A DNA stretch of 64,000 nucleotides from Tiliqua scincoides (Eukaryota; Chordata; Lepidosauria; Squamata; Scincidae). Below are positions 31,740 through 43,775 of the stretch, piece by piece. The position numbers and the translations under genes are program-made. The stretch spans positions 16,367,353-16,431,352 of the forward strand of contig NC_089827.1 of assembly GCF_035046505.1 (NCBI RefSeq). Direction: 5' to 3'. Position 1 is the stretch's first letter, and each line of letters begins with the position of its first letter. The notes beneath the pieces were generated by a model. The model saw only the letters and a program-made list of their open reading frames with translations. It had not been told where the DNA came from and ran no database searches.

Positions 31740-32534
31740 AGATCACGCGAAGAGTGGAACCGTTTCTCAGTCCTTTCGTAATGCCAGTATTTATGCAGTT
31801 ATCCCTCCCCTGCACATGCACTCTGTTGGGTCAGCGCTAGGCCCTTCCCCCCCCCCCACACACAACCACCCTGTGGATTCTTAAATTTTACACACCACAA
31901 GGTTGAATTGAAACACTGACCACCAAGCACTGTGTCGGTTTACTTGAATTCCACCTGCTTCGTCATTCCAGCGCTCTTTCCCCCAGCATTGTTCAGGACT
32001 AAGCATGTAGGAAGGCTACTGCATGAAATCAGCTTTAACAATTCTGTTTGCCGATTGAAAGCCGAGGCTTTCCATACAAATCCAATTCAAATTTCAGCCA
32101 GCTCACTTTGCTTAATAGTGTCAAGCATATTAATTTCCCAGCAACTTGCTTTCCGTAATGACTCTCTAGATCTTTTCGCGTATGTAGGCTTTGCTAACCC
32201 TTGCAGCGCGCATGGATTATGTGGGTTTAAAGGGCACAGAAGTGGTCATTGTCGAACATGTGTACGTGTATGTTGGTTGCAAAAAATAAAGATAGTTTGC
32301 TGCTAAAGGGATCAAAGTCTCAGGACAATGCAAAGGATGCTCCTTGGTCACTTGCACAGGTGGGAGAAAGGAGATTGCATTAAAAATGGCTCTATAGAGT
32401 ACTGTAGCAATCCTTTATGAGCAGCTTCAGGCAGTGATTTGGTGGAGGACAGCAGTTTCCACTAGTCTTCCCCCTCTCCATTGTCTGAAAAGGATAAGAG
32501 GAAATGCATAGGAAAAGAAAGTGGTTTGCTAGAC
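31740..32534. other. Repeat-poor stretch, candidate conserved DNA
   Basis: Apart from a C run at 31848 no repeat is seen. The part 31960-32290 has balanced composition and homeobox-type motifs (TATTAATTTCCC). A frame at 31932-32306 (124 codons) has no known domain. Confidence 0.4.
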
Positions 32535-32708
32535 CAGCCATTCTCAACTTTTTGGGGACTACAGTTCGTTAGGAGTTCTTCTCAGGTTCCAGGTCCGCAC
32601 CCATCAAACAAAGATACAAAACACTGTATGAATTAAACATCTATTAAACCCCCTTCAAATGTGCCAGAGTTACCCAGGGGGCCATATGGCTCCCACTGAA
32701 AATGGCTG
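32535..32708. mobile_element. Short hAT, CAGCCATTCTCAAC type
   Basis: It starts CAGCCATTCTCAACTTTTTG and ends CTGAAAATGGCTG. The flanking 8-mers TGCTAGAC and AGCTAGAC differ at one base. Only 174 bp. Confidence 0.82.
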
Positions 32709-32735
32709 AGCTAGACCACCCCTAATGTTCTAGAT

Positions 32736-33056
32736 CAGGGTTTCTCAAACTGTGGGTCGCAACCCACTTGGTGAGTGGTGACTTGATGCCCAGTGGGTCC
32801 CGGGTTGGGCTGTTCCTCCCACCCTTCTGTCCGGTTGGCTCCAAATTGGAGCCCTCTTGATGCAGCTGGAGGTTGCACTGGGGCTCTGCAGGCCTCCAGA
32901 AGTAGTGAGGAAGTCACTTCCAGCTTAATTCCAGGTTCATGAAAGTGACTTTTGGTTGCTTCCAGAGGCTTGTGGTGGCCATAGAAGGAGGTGGGTTGCA
33001 GCACTTTCTGCCACAGGACAGGTGGGTCATGGCAGGGGGAGGTTTGAAAACCCCTG
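32736..33056. mobile_element. hAT, CAGGGTTTCTCAAAC type
   Basis: It starts CAGGGTTTCTCAAACTGTGG and ends GGTTTGAAAACCCCTG, with flanks TTCTAGAT and TTCTAGTT (six of eight). A tract AGTGACTTTTGGTTGCTTCC mirrors AGTCACTTCCAGC, giving inner symmetry. It lies 27 bp after another hAT. Confidence 0.82.
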
Positions 33057-34089
33057 TTCTAGTTGACCCTTCCCCTCTCCTCCACACTTCCTCTTCTGCT
33101 CCAGTTATCTCTTTAAATTCAGGGAATGAGAAAAGGGGGGAAGTGGTAGATGCAGTGACTGTCAGCCAGATAAGTGGGGGCGGCATCTCGCAGGTGTTTC
33201 AGGTGCCAGAGGTCTTGGACTCTGGTTCTGCATGTATGCACTCTGTACCTTTATATGCTCTCCAAAAAAGCAATTACATATAGCACAGCCATCTTGCAAT
33301 AGCTGTGCCTGAACGACGTACATAGTGAGAATAAGCTCTCATAATTATCAGCGCTTGAGACACAATAATTCTTTCTATGTTTCTTTGTGAAGACGGGGGG
33401 GGGGGGGACCCTCAAATACTTCTTGATAGTTTTAAATTGTCTTCTTTATCTTTACCAAGAACCACGAGCATCCCGTAAATGAGGTCTCAATTTCTGCCTG
33501 GGTCATTAAAATTGAATACCACCATTTCTACTGATGACATAATGTGTTGCCCAAAATAACCAAAAGATGTTACAACATTTGGACAACATTCTAGGAATAT
33601 AATTAAAGCCTTTTTTCCCCCTGAAGCATTTGATTAGAATTAATTCTGAGTCCACTAACAGAGTAATAACATTTAGCGTCAATCATTTTTAAAAGTATTC
33701 TGCATCATAAGGGAAGAAAGCTATTATCAGGTCGAAGAATTAGCAGAAGTGCCAGGCAAGTAAATAGCCTGTCACACTACTGTTAATACTGATTAAACTC
33801 TAAGGCAGCTGCCCCTTTCATAAATGGAAGAGAAGAAGACCTATGAGCTAAACTGGGAAATATTCATCCCATCCTCAATCAATGCAAGGACAATATGTCC
33901 CAATTTACCTTTGCGACATGGCTGTGGTACAAAAGCATTCCCTCCCCTTATGTTCTGTTCCCATCAACAAAATTTCCACATCACATAAGCTAACTCAGGG
34001 CACAATCAAATGCTTGTCTACACAGAAGCAAGTCCTATTGCCTTCAGTGCTGCTTACTCTCAGGAAGGTGCACATTTGAGTGTAGCCTC
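33057..34089. other. Repeat-poor stretch, candidate conserved DNA
   Basis: A G run lies at 33394-33409. From 33440 to 33830 the DNA is AT-rich with ATTA motifs and no visible repeat. No gene. Confidence 0.4.
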
Positions 34090-34180
34090 AGGCTGCAAGC
34101 CTGGGCACACTTTCCTGGGAGTAACCCCTATTGAGCATAATGAGACTTACTTCTGAGCAGAAGTGCATAGGATTGTACTG
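34090..34180 (+). mobile_element. Palindromic short MITE (family A)
   Basis: CTGCAAGCCTGGGCACACTT, CCTGGGAGTAACCCCTATTG, AATGAGACTTACTTCTGAGC, CATAGGATTG. A second, weaker one (TGCTTACTCTCAGGAAGG) lies just upstream. Confidence 0.65.
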
Positions 34181-34252
34181 TCAATTGTACTGTCAATCAT
34201 GTGGATCACAACAGCCTCAACCCTTGGAAGCACCAGCATGGCTCTAGAACAG

Positions 34253-34340
34253 TGGTTCCCACATTTTTTACCACTGGGACCCCTTTTTTAAAATGACATT
34301 CGATCAGGACCCACTAAGCTTCATGAGACTAGACTAGATC
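34253..34340 (+). mobile_element. Left end of a CAGTGGTTCCCA-type hAT
   Basis: CAGTGGTTCCCACATTTTTT and ACCACTGGGACCCC are typical of this hAT type. The right end is missing. Confidence 0.55.
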
Positions 34341-35320
34341 TAGAAAAATCATGTTCTAAAAAGTTAATATTTTTATTTATTTATTTAATATTTATTATAT
34401 CTATTTATTTGCAAAACCACCTTGGTTGATTTCTCATATTGAGGCAGCGCTATTGAATAGTCTCAAGGCTAGAGGGGCTTAGTTATGTAGACCAGCCTTC
34501 AACTGCTGCCACTATCTCTCATTGACGGACTTGGAAAAAAGATCTACCACCCTGCCCTCCCGGATCTGAACTGCCCTCTCCTCCCACCCAAGCACCATCT
34601 GGTGCAGAACTCCTATGGCACCCTGGATAAAGAAAAAAGTGCTTGGGAAAGTAATGATACTTTAACATTCTGTATCATTAATTTCTTATCCCGCCTAGAT
34701 ATGTTATGTAGAAAGTATATTCTCAATGTAAGATCACTGTGTGAAGCTTAGACGACTCTTTCAAAAAAAATCTGCTATGCGCAAAAAGGACTAAAGTGAC
34801 CAATTAGAATTGGGCAAACAGAGAAAATGGCTACATACCAAGTTTTTTTTTCTAGGCACATATACGACACCCTGATATGAGCGAGGAGATCTGAGTTTGC
34901 AGCGAAGTAGCTTCTTTTTTTACTGTCATAGCTAAATATGGGGGAACCCTAAGCCACATCCAAAGCAGCTTTGAAAAGAATTTGTGAGTTGGGAAAAGTG
35001 CTTCTAATGCAGTGCCACAGAGGGGGCTGCAGTTTAATAGCAATCAAGTTGGCAGAGTGTGTGCAGGGGGCTCTCTGGACCAAAGCCAAAGGAAAGATGG
35101 AAGAAACTCTTACTCACACAGTATTTGACAGATGTGTGCTTTCAAAGTTGACCTTTCGGAGCTCTAGGTTATCTCTAGAGTGAGACAAAAGACTTCAAAG
35201 TCATAATCAACCAACTTCCTAAGTGGATTAACCATAATGCATTTGCACACGCACACACAAAGTCTTTTTTTTCTCATTCCCATGCCTTCTTCAGTTTCAA
35301 ATTAAAATAAGGCCTTTTTA
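34341..35320. other. Unassigned non-coding stretch
   Basis: A TATTTATT low-complexity run (34370-34410), then no recognised feature. Confidence 0.4.
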
Positions 35321-35405
35321 TTGGCAACCTTCAGTCTCGAAAGACTATGGTATCGCGCTCTGAAAGGTGGTTCTGGCACAGCGTCTAGTGTGGCTGAAAA
35401 GGCCA
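35321..35405 (-). mobile_element. Short RTE-like LINE tail
   Basis: 85 bases equal the 3' end of the LINE at 2031 and 11782 (TTGGCAACCTTCAGTCTCGA to GTGTGGCTGAAAAGGCC). Highly 5'-truncated insertion. Confidence 0.9.
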
Positions 35406-36009
35406 AGATATTTCAATCACAAAGCTCTATAAAAAGTAGAATGACCTCAAATGTCTGTAACAACTTTGAGGCTGAGTTTAGTGGGGTCGATTCCCTTGTG
35501 AATATGCTTCAGACTCCAGCGTCACTTTAGAAACATCCTTTTTTTCATTTTGTGAAAATCAAATCAACTAAAAAAAAGTTTTGGGATCAACTGATATCTT
35601 TCCACTTGACAGAATCCCAAGGATTCCAGGTGACTTCGTTGAACTTTATTTGACTTGCACTCATTGACTTCTGTTGTTCGACTTTGCACATTTGCACAAT
35701 CAGTGCTTTGGTGCAGTGACTTTGTGACAAAAATACCCATTCACAGGGCAAATAGGTATGAGTGGGGGTCCAAATTGGGGACCAGAAGTGACAAAAGGTT
35801 TAAAGCCCTCTCCCCATATTTCATGATCACGATTTCACCCCCTATGCCTTCCTATGTGTGCCATTTCCATTTTTCAAAACCCACAGTTAGAGGTGTTTGT
35901 TTCTGGTGAGTAAGATATGTTTACACCCTACGTCTTACTGAACACAATGGGCTGAGAAAAGTAAATAACACCATTTCCAAACACTTCTACCCACAGGGCC
36001 AATCCACAC
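35406..36009. other. Unassigned non-coding stretch
   Basis: No gene or clear repeat. Confidence 0.4.
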
Positions 36010-36462
36010 AATCCGCACAATCCGGCTCGTCCTCTTAAGTCATCAGAGAAGGCCTTTTTACAAGTGCCGCCGCCTAACGAGGTACGTGGGGTGGCGGCAA
36101 GAAATAGGGCCTTCTCAGTAGTGGCACCAACGTTATGAAACTCCCTTCCCCTTGACTTGAGAATGGCTCCCTCTTTTGAGACTTTTCGGCGAGGCCTGAA
36201 GACCCTTCTGTTTAAACAAGCCTTCTGAGTTCATGGCTTTTTTAACATCTTTTCTACATCTTTTAGTATTTTTTACAGGCCGGATTCCTCTATGATCTGC
36301 TGCTTTATGCTCTTTTTATCTGATTACTGTTTTTATGGTATCTGTTAATGTGTTTTAATATGTTTTTTATCTGTTGGTTAAATTATGTTTTTTAATCTGT
36401 TTTTAACATGTTGTAAGCCGCCCTGGGTCTCTTTTAGGGAGAAGGGCGGGATATAAATAAAG
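36010..36462 (+). mobile_element. L2-like LINE 3' end
   Basis: It encodes an L2 C-terminus: NEVRGVAARNRAFSVVAPT, then a TGA where a tryptophan codon is expected in L-W-N-S-L-P, then SLPLDLRMAPSFETFRRGLK and TLLFKQAF followed by a stop. After a T-rich 3' region come TGTAAGCCGCCCTGGGTC and GGGCGGGATATAAATAAAG. It is better preserved than 27390-28085. Confidence 0.87.

Positions 36463-36525
<63 letters not shown>
36463..36525 (+). repeat. (TTA)n microsatellite at L2 tail
   Basis: About 20 TTA units follow the L2 tail directly and probably grew from it. Confidence 0.95.
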
Positions 36526-36526
<1 letters not shown>

Positions 36527-36899
36527 GTGATCAATGTCACATCTAGTTTGACCTGTAGAGTTATGTTTAAGGCTAGAGAAATTAGCCTGAATTTTGAGGA
36601 ATCAGGAGTCTCCCCCCAACATAATTTTTTGGTCTGTTCTTCTGTGGGTGTTTGCAGACTTTGCAGCCACAGACAAAGGGAAACTCCATCACAGCAGAGG
36701 AAGACAGGAAGTGTCACCTGACAGGTGCTAGCCTCCCTCCCTAGTACCTTGAGGGAGACAGGGAGAAGCACCTGGTTGCCTAGACAATGAGATAGGACAC
36801 TTCCCTATCTTTCCAATCTGAGAAACTGCAATGGGGCAAGCAGTAGTGTAGCTACAGGGGGTGGCATGGTAAGTATTGCAGGTGCCACAACGTGCCATG

Positions 36900-37070
36900 T
36901 AAGTGACCCCTCCCACGCACTGTTGGAGCCATTCTGGAAACTGCCTCCGTCAGTCTACTGATCTACCTGTATTCTCTCCATGGACTGGCAGTAGCTTTCC
37001 CTACCTGGAGATGTCCGGGATTGAACCTGGACCTTCTGCATGAAAGGTATATGCAGGCCTGACCCAAGTT
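36900..37070 (-). mobile_element. tRNA-Ala-like SINE (squamate type)
   Basis: Read on the minus strand: CATGCAGAAGGTCCAGGTTC, AATCCCGGACATCTCCAGGT, then GGGAAAGCTACTGCCAGTCC and the rest of the body. The B box is well kept; the A-box part has changed. Related copies on the plus strand at 39036-39260. Confidence 0.7.
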
Positions 37071-38242
37071 TGCCTGGCACTGAAATTTCAACTTCTCCTT
37101 TTTTTCCTCTTCTGCCCTTTTCAACTTCTTCTTTTTTTCCTCTATCTTCATAGGATTTGCCAGATTCGGGGATGTGGGACCCCCCACCAATGACCATGTC
37201 TCCCCTCCTCTTTCAGCTCTATTGCCACAATCTTTGGTAGCAGTGTTGGAGACAGGCCTCTAGCTTGCCCGCCCACTGTCCCTTCTTACCGTTCTCGTCC
37301 TCTGTCCTAACTCTGACACTCTACTTCGAAATAGAATCATGCAGTGGGCCAGAAGTTTCTTCCTATTCTGGGAAGAGGGGATGATGCTTCTCCTGTTAGT
37401 TCCAGCTAGTTCTTCTCCTGTTCCAGTTCGTTCTACTGCTGTATTTGGAGGAGGTCAGCGGAAGCAAACGGGGACAAGGTGAAGCAACTGCAAAGCTGGC
37501 CAATCTGCTCAGAATGCCACCTGCGTCCATTTGTTGCCTGAGGGAGCCCACATGAGCGCATCTCATAGCTGAACCATTGAGCTGGACCATAGCTGGGCCA
37601 TTGTTTGAGTGACAGGACCATTGAGTCCTGAACAACTGTGTTGTTGGACAACTTGGACATCTGTGCTTGTTCTTAATGAGTCCTGGAAGTTTGTCTCCCA
37701 ATATACAGTTTGTTGCCCAGTTCTAGTGAGATGCAATGACCAGGATGCAAAAAATAAATTACAAAAAAAAAACCAGGGACACCAATGACCATTTGAGCAG
37801 GACGTAATCATCCAGGATGCAAATACCCTAGTACTGGGCCAGCTCTACATATTCACTTGCCTACTGAACCATGGTCCTTCTCCCATGTGTGTATATACTA
37901 GGATTACAAAACCTCTCCTTGGCAGAGTTCATCCATTGCTACTCACACTCCCTCCCAGCCTTTCTGGATTAATTGCAGCTGCTCCTGAAAGTCAAGGTTA
38001 CTCGCCACTGTGCTCAAACACTCATTTCACCATCACTTCCTAGTGAAAAAAAGCTATAGCCATTTTTATCAGAGGCTGGCCTAGAAATATATCTTAGGCC
38101 TTTGACACCTCAAGGCTAAATTACTGCAACTATGCTTGAAGATACTTCAAAAGATTCAGCAAAAGAATACTGATGAAATGAAAACTTGGGAACATATTAT
38201 AGTAGTGCCCCAGCATTTGGAGTGGCTTCCTATGAAAGATGC
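37071..38242. other. Unassigned non-coding stretch
   Basis: Pyrimidine-rich DNA at 37085-37145. A region around 37380-37450 has repeated TTCTCCTGTT..CCAG motifs. No gene or named repeat. Confidence 0.35.
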
Positions 38243-38845
38243 CAGTGGTTCCCAAATAATTTAGCATCAGGACCCACTTTTTAAAATGGCACTCTGTCCA
38301 GACCCACCTAGCTTTACTATTTTTTTTAAAAAAGTTTCACATTACCAGCAGCTCAAGCCGCTGGTTCTTTCACTTTTGCTATGATGGGAAGACCACCTTC
38401 TGGAGCTTTGGTGAGCTTCATGTTCATCAGATCAGGACCATTCTGGAGGCCTTGCATTCCCTTTCTCCTGACCTTAGATACAATCTGAGATATGTTTCCC
38501 TAATAAGTAAATGCACACATGTGGCTCAGTTTCTCTTTCCATAGAGCTCAATACATTTTCCTTGTCAGCTTGGGGGGAGGGCTTCCTTTTTGAGAGTTTG
38601 TTGGGACCTGTGTCCATTACATCGGGACCATTCTGGTGGTGTTGCTCCTTTGGCCTAACCTTTGAAGTGGGCCAAGGCCCATTTGCCCACTCATGCCTAA
38701 ACATGTACGTCCTACTCTGTCTCAGTTTTTCATAGGGCTCAATACATTTTCTTTGTCAGCTATCAGCTTGCTAGTTTCATGACCCACCAACAAATTGGGT
38801 TGCAACCCATTGGTGGGTCCCAACCCACAGTTTTGAGAACAGCTG
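38243..38845. mobile_element. hAT, CAGTGGTTCCCAAA type, about 600 bp
   Basis: It starts CAGTGGTTCCCAAATAATTT and ends ACAGTTTTGAGAACAGCTG. The inside has two diverged copies of a motif around ATAGAGCTCAATACATTTTC (38540-38560 and 38734-38755), shared with the middle of 25888-27150. The flanks match poorly as 8-mers. Confidence 0.7.
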
Positions 38846-39035
38846 AAAAAATACCATGGTATATTCATGTTTAATATAAAATAAATAATCCACAAGGTTC
38901 ACTTTTGGATATCATTGCTCAGTTGGTGTGGACAATTACCTTCACCCTTTCTTAGTCTGATTAGTTTTCCATGGCAGGATATGCACATTCTTGTGCAGGT
39001 GGGTGAAGAGGCAAAAAGCAGCACAACTTTCCTAA
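38846..39035. other. Short unassigned spacer
   Basis: Nothing recognised. Confidence 0.4.
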
Positions 39036-39096
39036 TTTGGTTCAATCCCTGGCATCTCCATGTAGGACTTGGAAAAGTCTCTGGGTGAAACCCAAA
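39036..39096 (+). mobile_element. Partial tRNA-Ala-like SINE
   Basis: TTGGTTCAATCCCTGGCATC and TCTCCATGTAGGACTTGG are the B box and start of the body. The head is lost and a further copy follows directly. Confidence 0.65.
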
Positions 39097-39104
39097 AGAA
39101 AGAG

Positions 39105-39260
39105 GGACTTTAGCTCAGTGGTAAAACACCTCCTCTGCATGCAGAAGGTTCCTGTTTTAATCTCTGGTATTTCTCAGAAATGATGGGAAAGACCTCTGGC
39201 AGAAACTCTATCAGCAGTCTCAATGTGATCCAAGCACAACTACTGCTAGATCAGGTCATC
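39105..39260 (+). mobile_element. tRNA-Ala-like SINE (squamate type)
   Basis: The head GGGACTTTAGCTCAGTGGTA corresponds to the A-box side of tRNA-Ala. An anticodon-stem-like CCTCTGCATGCAGAAGG follows (anticodon TGC), then a decayed B box. The body TGGGAAAGACCTCTGGCAG supports a SINE and not a tRNA gene. Confidence 0.75.
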
Positions 39261-41351
39261 TATTGGCAGCACATACAAGCAAAACAATTTTTTTCTGAGC
39301 CCATAGCTGTCATTTTCCAGGATAGTATATATGTGCTTGCAGTACCATCTTTGCACTTTTTCCATTCTCATATTATTCATGTGTTCCTGAATCAAGGCAA
39401 ATCAGCAAAATGGAATGGAAACTGTGGAGCAACCTGCAATATCAGGTGCGTGTATTTATAGCTGTAAAATGCAAAAGCAACTATATCAGCCTGCCATTGT
39501 ACTGGGCATGAGAATAGACAACTGCTTTCTCAAGAGAACAACCCTGTAACCTCACTTAAGAAGAACCTCTTCTTAACATCAATGACCCCCCGATTTCCAT
39601 TTCCATCAAAGTCACTGTTGCCACCAAAGTTAACCTGTTGCCACCAAAAAAAAAAAAAAGCAACGATTCTTGTTGTACCTTAAAATCTACCCAATTTATT
39701 TCAGTAGAAGCTTTGGCAGACTACAGCCCATTTCACCAGGTGTATGACACTCCCCTACTTCCAATACTTTTTAACAGCCCAATTCTGAGCTGCCCTGGCA
39801 TGCGGGGCTGCCGTGGCACCAAAATGTCTACTGCGGTATCCAGGGCTCTGACTTGGGCCCTAAGTCTCAACAGAATAGGTTAAATTGTGATGGACTCAGA
39901 TGCCTTGCTTTATTAAGAGCACAGATCTGCAAGGCTAGCCATCTTATAGTTCTTTTGAAAGCATTTCACAGACAGAAGACCCTTTACAACTTTATGTAAA
40001 TTTCATTTTCTTAAGAACCTTTGCACTAAGAAAAAGAATAAGAAGTGCTCAAATAACCACAGAGCTGTCAACTGGAAGGGTGATGTTCAATGAACCGATG
40101 TGCATATGGTACCTAATAGACCAGTTCTTTGGTGAGGTCAATCAGGTGAGTGAAGCCATCCTACAGCCCAATCCTATTCTTGCATTATGCTGGTGGATCT
40201 CAGTGGTAGCTGTGCACACCAGTTCCTATCCCACTTTCCTGACTTGGACCCACCCCCCAGAGTCTCTGCAGAATTGTGCCAGCCAAAGGGCTACTATAGG
40301 TCTGAAGAGACCCATTAAGGACCAGAAAGCCTATGGAGAGATGAGATGTGAGTAGCTGCCCACAGCTGCAGCTGGTACCTCTCATGGAGGTAAACCTCAA
40401 TTTATAGGCTGGCATGGCAAGTGGAGCTCTCGCAGTCCCTCCTACCCACCACTGCTTCTGATTGGCCTGAACTTGGGCCACTCTGGAAGCAATAGGTGCC
40501 GGGCTCGTTCGGCGTGTTGCTGCTCATGGAGTGGGGGGGGCTGAAGGAATGAGCAGTGAGGGGGGCACAAGGACTGTGCAGAATTGAGCCCTGCACATCC
40601 TAAGGCTGGCCCCGCTTGTTCTTGATGTACCAAATGAATGAGAACATATTAAACCATTTAAAAAAAAACTCCTTTTCACTACTCAGGTTTGGATGTGATG
40701 GATAAGTTCACAAAGAGAATACCTATATAGAAATCACCGAGAATTACAAGTTCCATAATGCACCAAAGGAATGGGGAGGGGGGAATACTTGTCACACTCC
40801 CAACTCTTCTCTTTATGAACTCTGTACTTGTTATGCAGCTGAAGCTTAACAACCTACTTTTGCTCTCAGTTGGAATCTAAGAAGATGATATTCACAGACT
40901 GTGCAAGCCCCTTCTTGCCTCGTGCCCCTGAAGAGGACTCATTTCCTTGAAAGTTACATGTTTCAGAAATGCAGCGGTTATTCCATGCAATCAATTTAGA
41001 CAGCCTATCTCAGACACAGTCGAGTTCAGATGTGTTCACCAAATCTGCTAGTTAAAATTCACGTAGGGAATTGGCCCTCTGACCTTTTGTTTCGGGAACG
41101 CAGAACCCTGCCACATGATCTAAGAAAATGTCTCCATTAAATGACAATTTATATTCTCTTTGTAGACAAGCTTCTGGCTGCCGGTAACTGACTCCTAAGC
41201 TTTAAGACACTAAAACAAAAAATGTCACCTGCCAAGTTTTATAGAACCCTTCCCCCCCATTAAATAGACTGTCAACACTCTTGAAATAAGGCTTCTAAAA
41301 TGCTTCTGGATCACCTGTATTGTGCCATTGCCATATTTGTTCTAATCATCT
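39261..41351. other. Mostly unassigned; one MITE-like stretch
   Basis: An A run lies at 39644-39658. CAGCCCAATTCTGAGCTGCC at 39776 and CAGCCCAATCCTATTCTTGC at 40166 mark old MITE ends. No gene. 40650-41340 is repeat-poor. Confidence 0.35.
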
Positions 41352-41359
41352 GATCACAT

Positions 41360-41684
41360 CAGCGGCGTTAATAGGGGTGCAGGGGTATAGGCCACACCGG
41401 GTGACATGCACGGGGGGTGGGGAGTGACACCTCTACAAACCAAAACTTTTAAAATCTTGGTATTTTTGACCAATACCATCATGTTATATATAATCAAGGT
41501 GTAATTTCATGCAAAATGCAATTAAATGAACCATGTTGAAATATCTCTATTCTATCAAAACTTAAAGCCGAAAAAGCCAGTGGGTAGGGTACATCATCAC
41601 ACCCTCTGCATGGGAGAAAGTCCATCATGCGGGTAACATGCTGGCCTCCCTCATCAGGTGATGCAGACCTTAGTGACACCACTG
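41360..41684 (+). mobile_element. hAT, CAGTGGTGTC type
   Basis: The ends are CAGCGGCGTTAATAGGGGTG and CTTAGTGACACCACTG. Flanks GATCACAT and GATCGCGT agree at six of eight. Inside: CACACCGGGTGACATGCACG, ATACCATCATGTTATATATA, GGCCTCCCTCATCAGGTGAT. Relatives: 24765-25077, 25888-27150 and 61895-62110. Confidence 0.85.
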
Positions 41685-42924
41685 GATCGCGTGTTGAGGA
41701 TTTTATTTCAGTACCCCTATACCACTCATTCTATCGGTATTCAGATCTACCAGGTAGTGTTATTTCTAATTTTTCTTATACACAAGCAGCCCAATCCTAT
41801 CCTTCACTCACACACACACCCCCACTGATGCAGTTGCACCAAATAGATTGCTGATACATCCTGCAAAGGGGCAGGAAGTCCTGGAAGTCTCCTCTGGGTA
41901 AAGGAACATTTTGGACAAAACCCTGAATTTGACATCCAGGATTTTGTATACTGAGTTTTTATGAGATCGGAGATGACAGCTAAGGAACAGAATGGCTGAC
42001 AGTAGATGTGAACAAGTCATGCAAGACTTTCAGGAGGCAATATGTATGTATTAGAGATATAAAGAATGGACATCCCCTTAAGCAGCATTTTCTGCCTACA
42101 CTCGCATTTAAAATACATCTTCATTTCCCAAGCACTTCTAATTGCCCCTCGAGAAGTCCTACATATGTTCTGATTGATGACAAATAGAAGTTTAAGTGCT
42201 AGAACTAAATAAGATGAAGTGGGGGGAAAAAAAAATAATGACTTCCCTAATGGAATACAGGACTTCAGCATTAGATTTGTTCATGAAAGGAAGGAAAAGT
42301 TTAAAATAAGGCAAAGGGTCAGTGTTCGCAGCGAGTAATTGCTAGTGCACCCTTGATCATTCAAAAAGATGTTTAAATGGAACTGTACGTTTGTGGTGTG
42401 ATCTTTGGACTGAGTTGGGGGGGCTGATCCCACTTTATGCTGCATATACATATGTACAGGTGTCTGTAGACATGTAAATGTTTCTGTGGGAATGACTGCT
42501 TTAAGAAGGTGAAGCCAAAGATTGGACACCTCAAATGAAGGCTACGGATTGTATATGCTGTTGTATATATGTTGAGCATATTTATTTATCCAACTAACCC
42601 CCTTTTCACAGGACAATTCCTAGGCAACAATTCCTGCCCCATTCCACCCTCCTCCTGTCCTTCCCTGCCTCTCCGTAGCCTGGCGGGGGACTCACCTGCT
42701 CTCCGGTGGACATCCTCTGATGTGCCACAGCCCACATGCAGGCCTCAGCTTTCACAGGAGCACGCCCAGCCCCTGTACTGTCACTAAGCTTTCTACGGCA
42801 CTTTTGCAACACATGGAGGCCTGACATACCGGCGGAGTGTGCGCTATGCCAGTGTATCAGTTAGGCTGGATCAGGCCCTTAAATCAGTAATTAGATATAA
42901 CCTAAAAGCACAATAGTTGTAATG
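41685..42924. other. Mostly unassigned
   Basis: CAGCCCAATCCTATCCTTCA at 41790 and a GC-rich block (42640-42880) ending GGCTGGATCAGGCCCTTA look like old MITE pieces. No gene. Confidence 0.35.
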
Positions 42925-42991
42925 GTAAGGGAGCTGCTTTTGGGGAGATAAAGCAGGGTAGAAATTTAGTAAGTAAATAAGTAAATAAATA
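42925..42991 (+). mobile_element. L2-type 3' tail fragment
   Basis: GGGAGCTGCTTTTGGGGAG then GGTAGAAATTTAGTAAGTAA and AAATAAATAA resemble the end of an L2-like element. Short and diverged. Confidence 0.4.
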
Positions 42992-43677
42992 ACAGGTTTC
43001 TAAAAATTGTAATACATTGAATATCACTGCTGATACTGCAACTATTTGTACAGAATTTCTTCCAATAGTTAATCTCATTGTTTAATTACATTCAGGTTTC
43101 AACAAAGTAGCCTGTTTTCTCTTTGACACCCATACTGCATTGAACACAATGACTTGGGGCCCCAGCGACTGCTGTCACAAAAGTGTGGTAAGGCACTCCT
43201 GCATTGGAGGTAAGCCTGCTGGCCCAGCGCTGAGGAAGAGGTGAGGAGGGGGTACAACTGGGCTGGGAGAGGGCAGGCTGCAGGGAGGATCAGGCCCGAG
43301 AGGGGGTAGGGATGGCAGAAGTTTCTGCCACTATATCCTGTGCCCCCTCCCACTCTGGAAAGCCTGACATGGGCCTCCTCAGTTCTGTACCAGTGAAATA
43401 GCTATTTGGGCTGCAGTGCCTTTACAAAGGGTAAGAGAACAAATTCTGGTGCCTGCCCCAGCCCCATAAGATGCCAGCCATTTCAGTGCCACTGCTCCTC
43501 CGGACACCAGGGCAGCTTAGGATTAGGCTGTGAGAGATCCTCTTGGACTTTTGGAGGTACCACCATATATATAACTGTTTGGGGAAGTGTGCAACATTTA
43601 TAGTGGCAATGCAGATCCACAGAAAATCAGGACTCAAATGAATGACTAAAGTATCAGTCAAGGCAATGAGCTGGAAT
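42992..43677. other. Probable MITE-type DNA, no gene
   Basis: GC-rich part 43140-43530 ends CAGGGCAGCTTAGGATTAGG, the inverse of a CAGCCCAATCCTAAGCTGC-type end. Left end not placed. Confidence 0.35.
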
Positions 43678-43775
43678 AAGGCTACAATCCTATCCAGACT
43701 TTCCTGGGAGGAAGCCTCATTGACTATTGTTGGACTTACTTCTGAGAAGACATGCATAGGATTGGGCTCTAAGTC
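43678..43775 (+). mobile_element. Palindromic short MITE (family A)
   Basis: GGCTACAATCCTATCCAGAC, CCTGGGAGGAAGCCTCATTG, GGACTTACTTCTGAGAAGAC, CATGCATAGGATTGGGCTC. Confidence 0.75.

Noticed and set aside
39105-39180. tRNA-Ala gene
   Set aside because: The anticodon arm is tRNA-Ala-like, but the acceptor stem does not pair, the B box is decayed and SINE body sequence follows.
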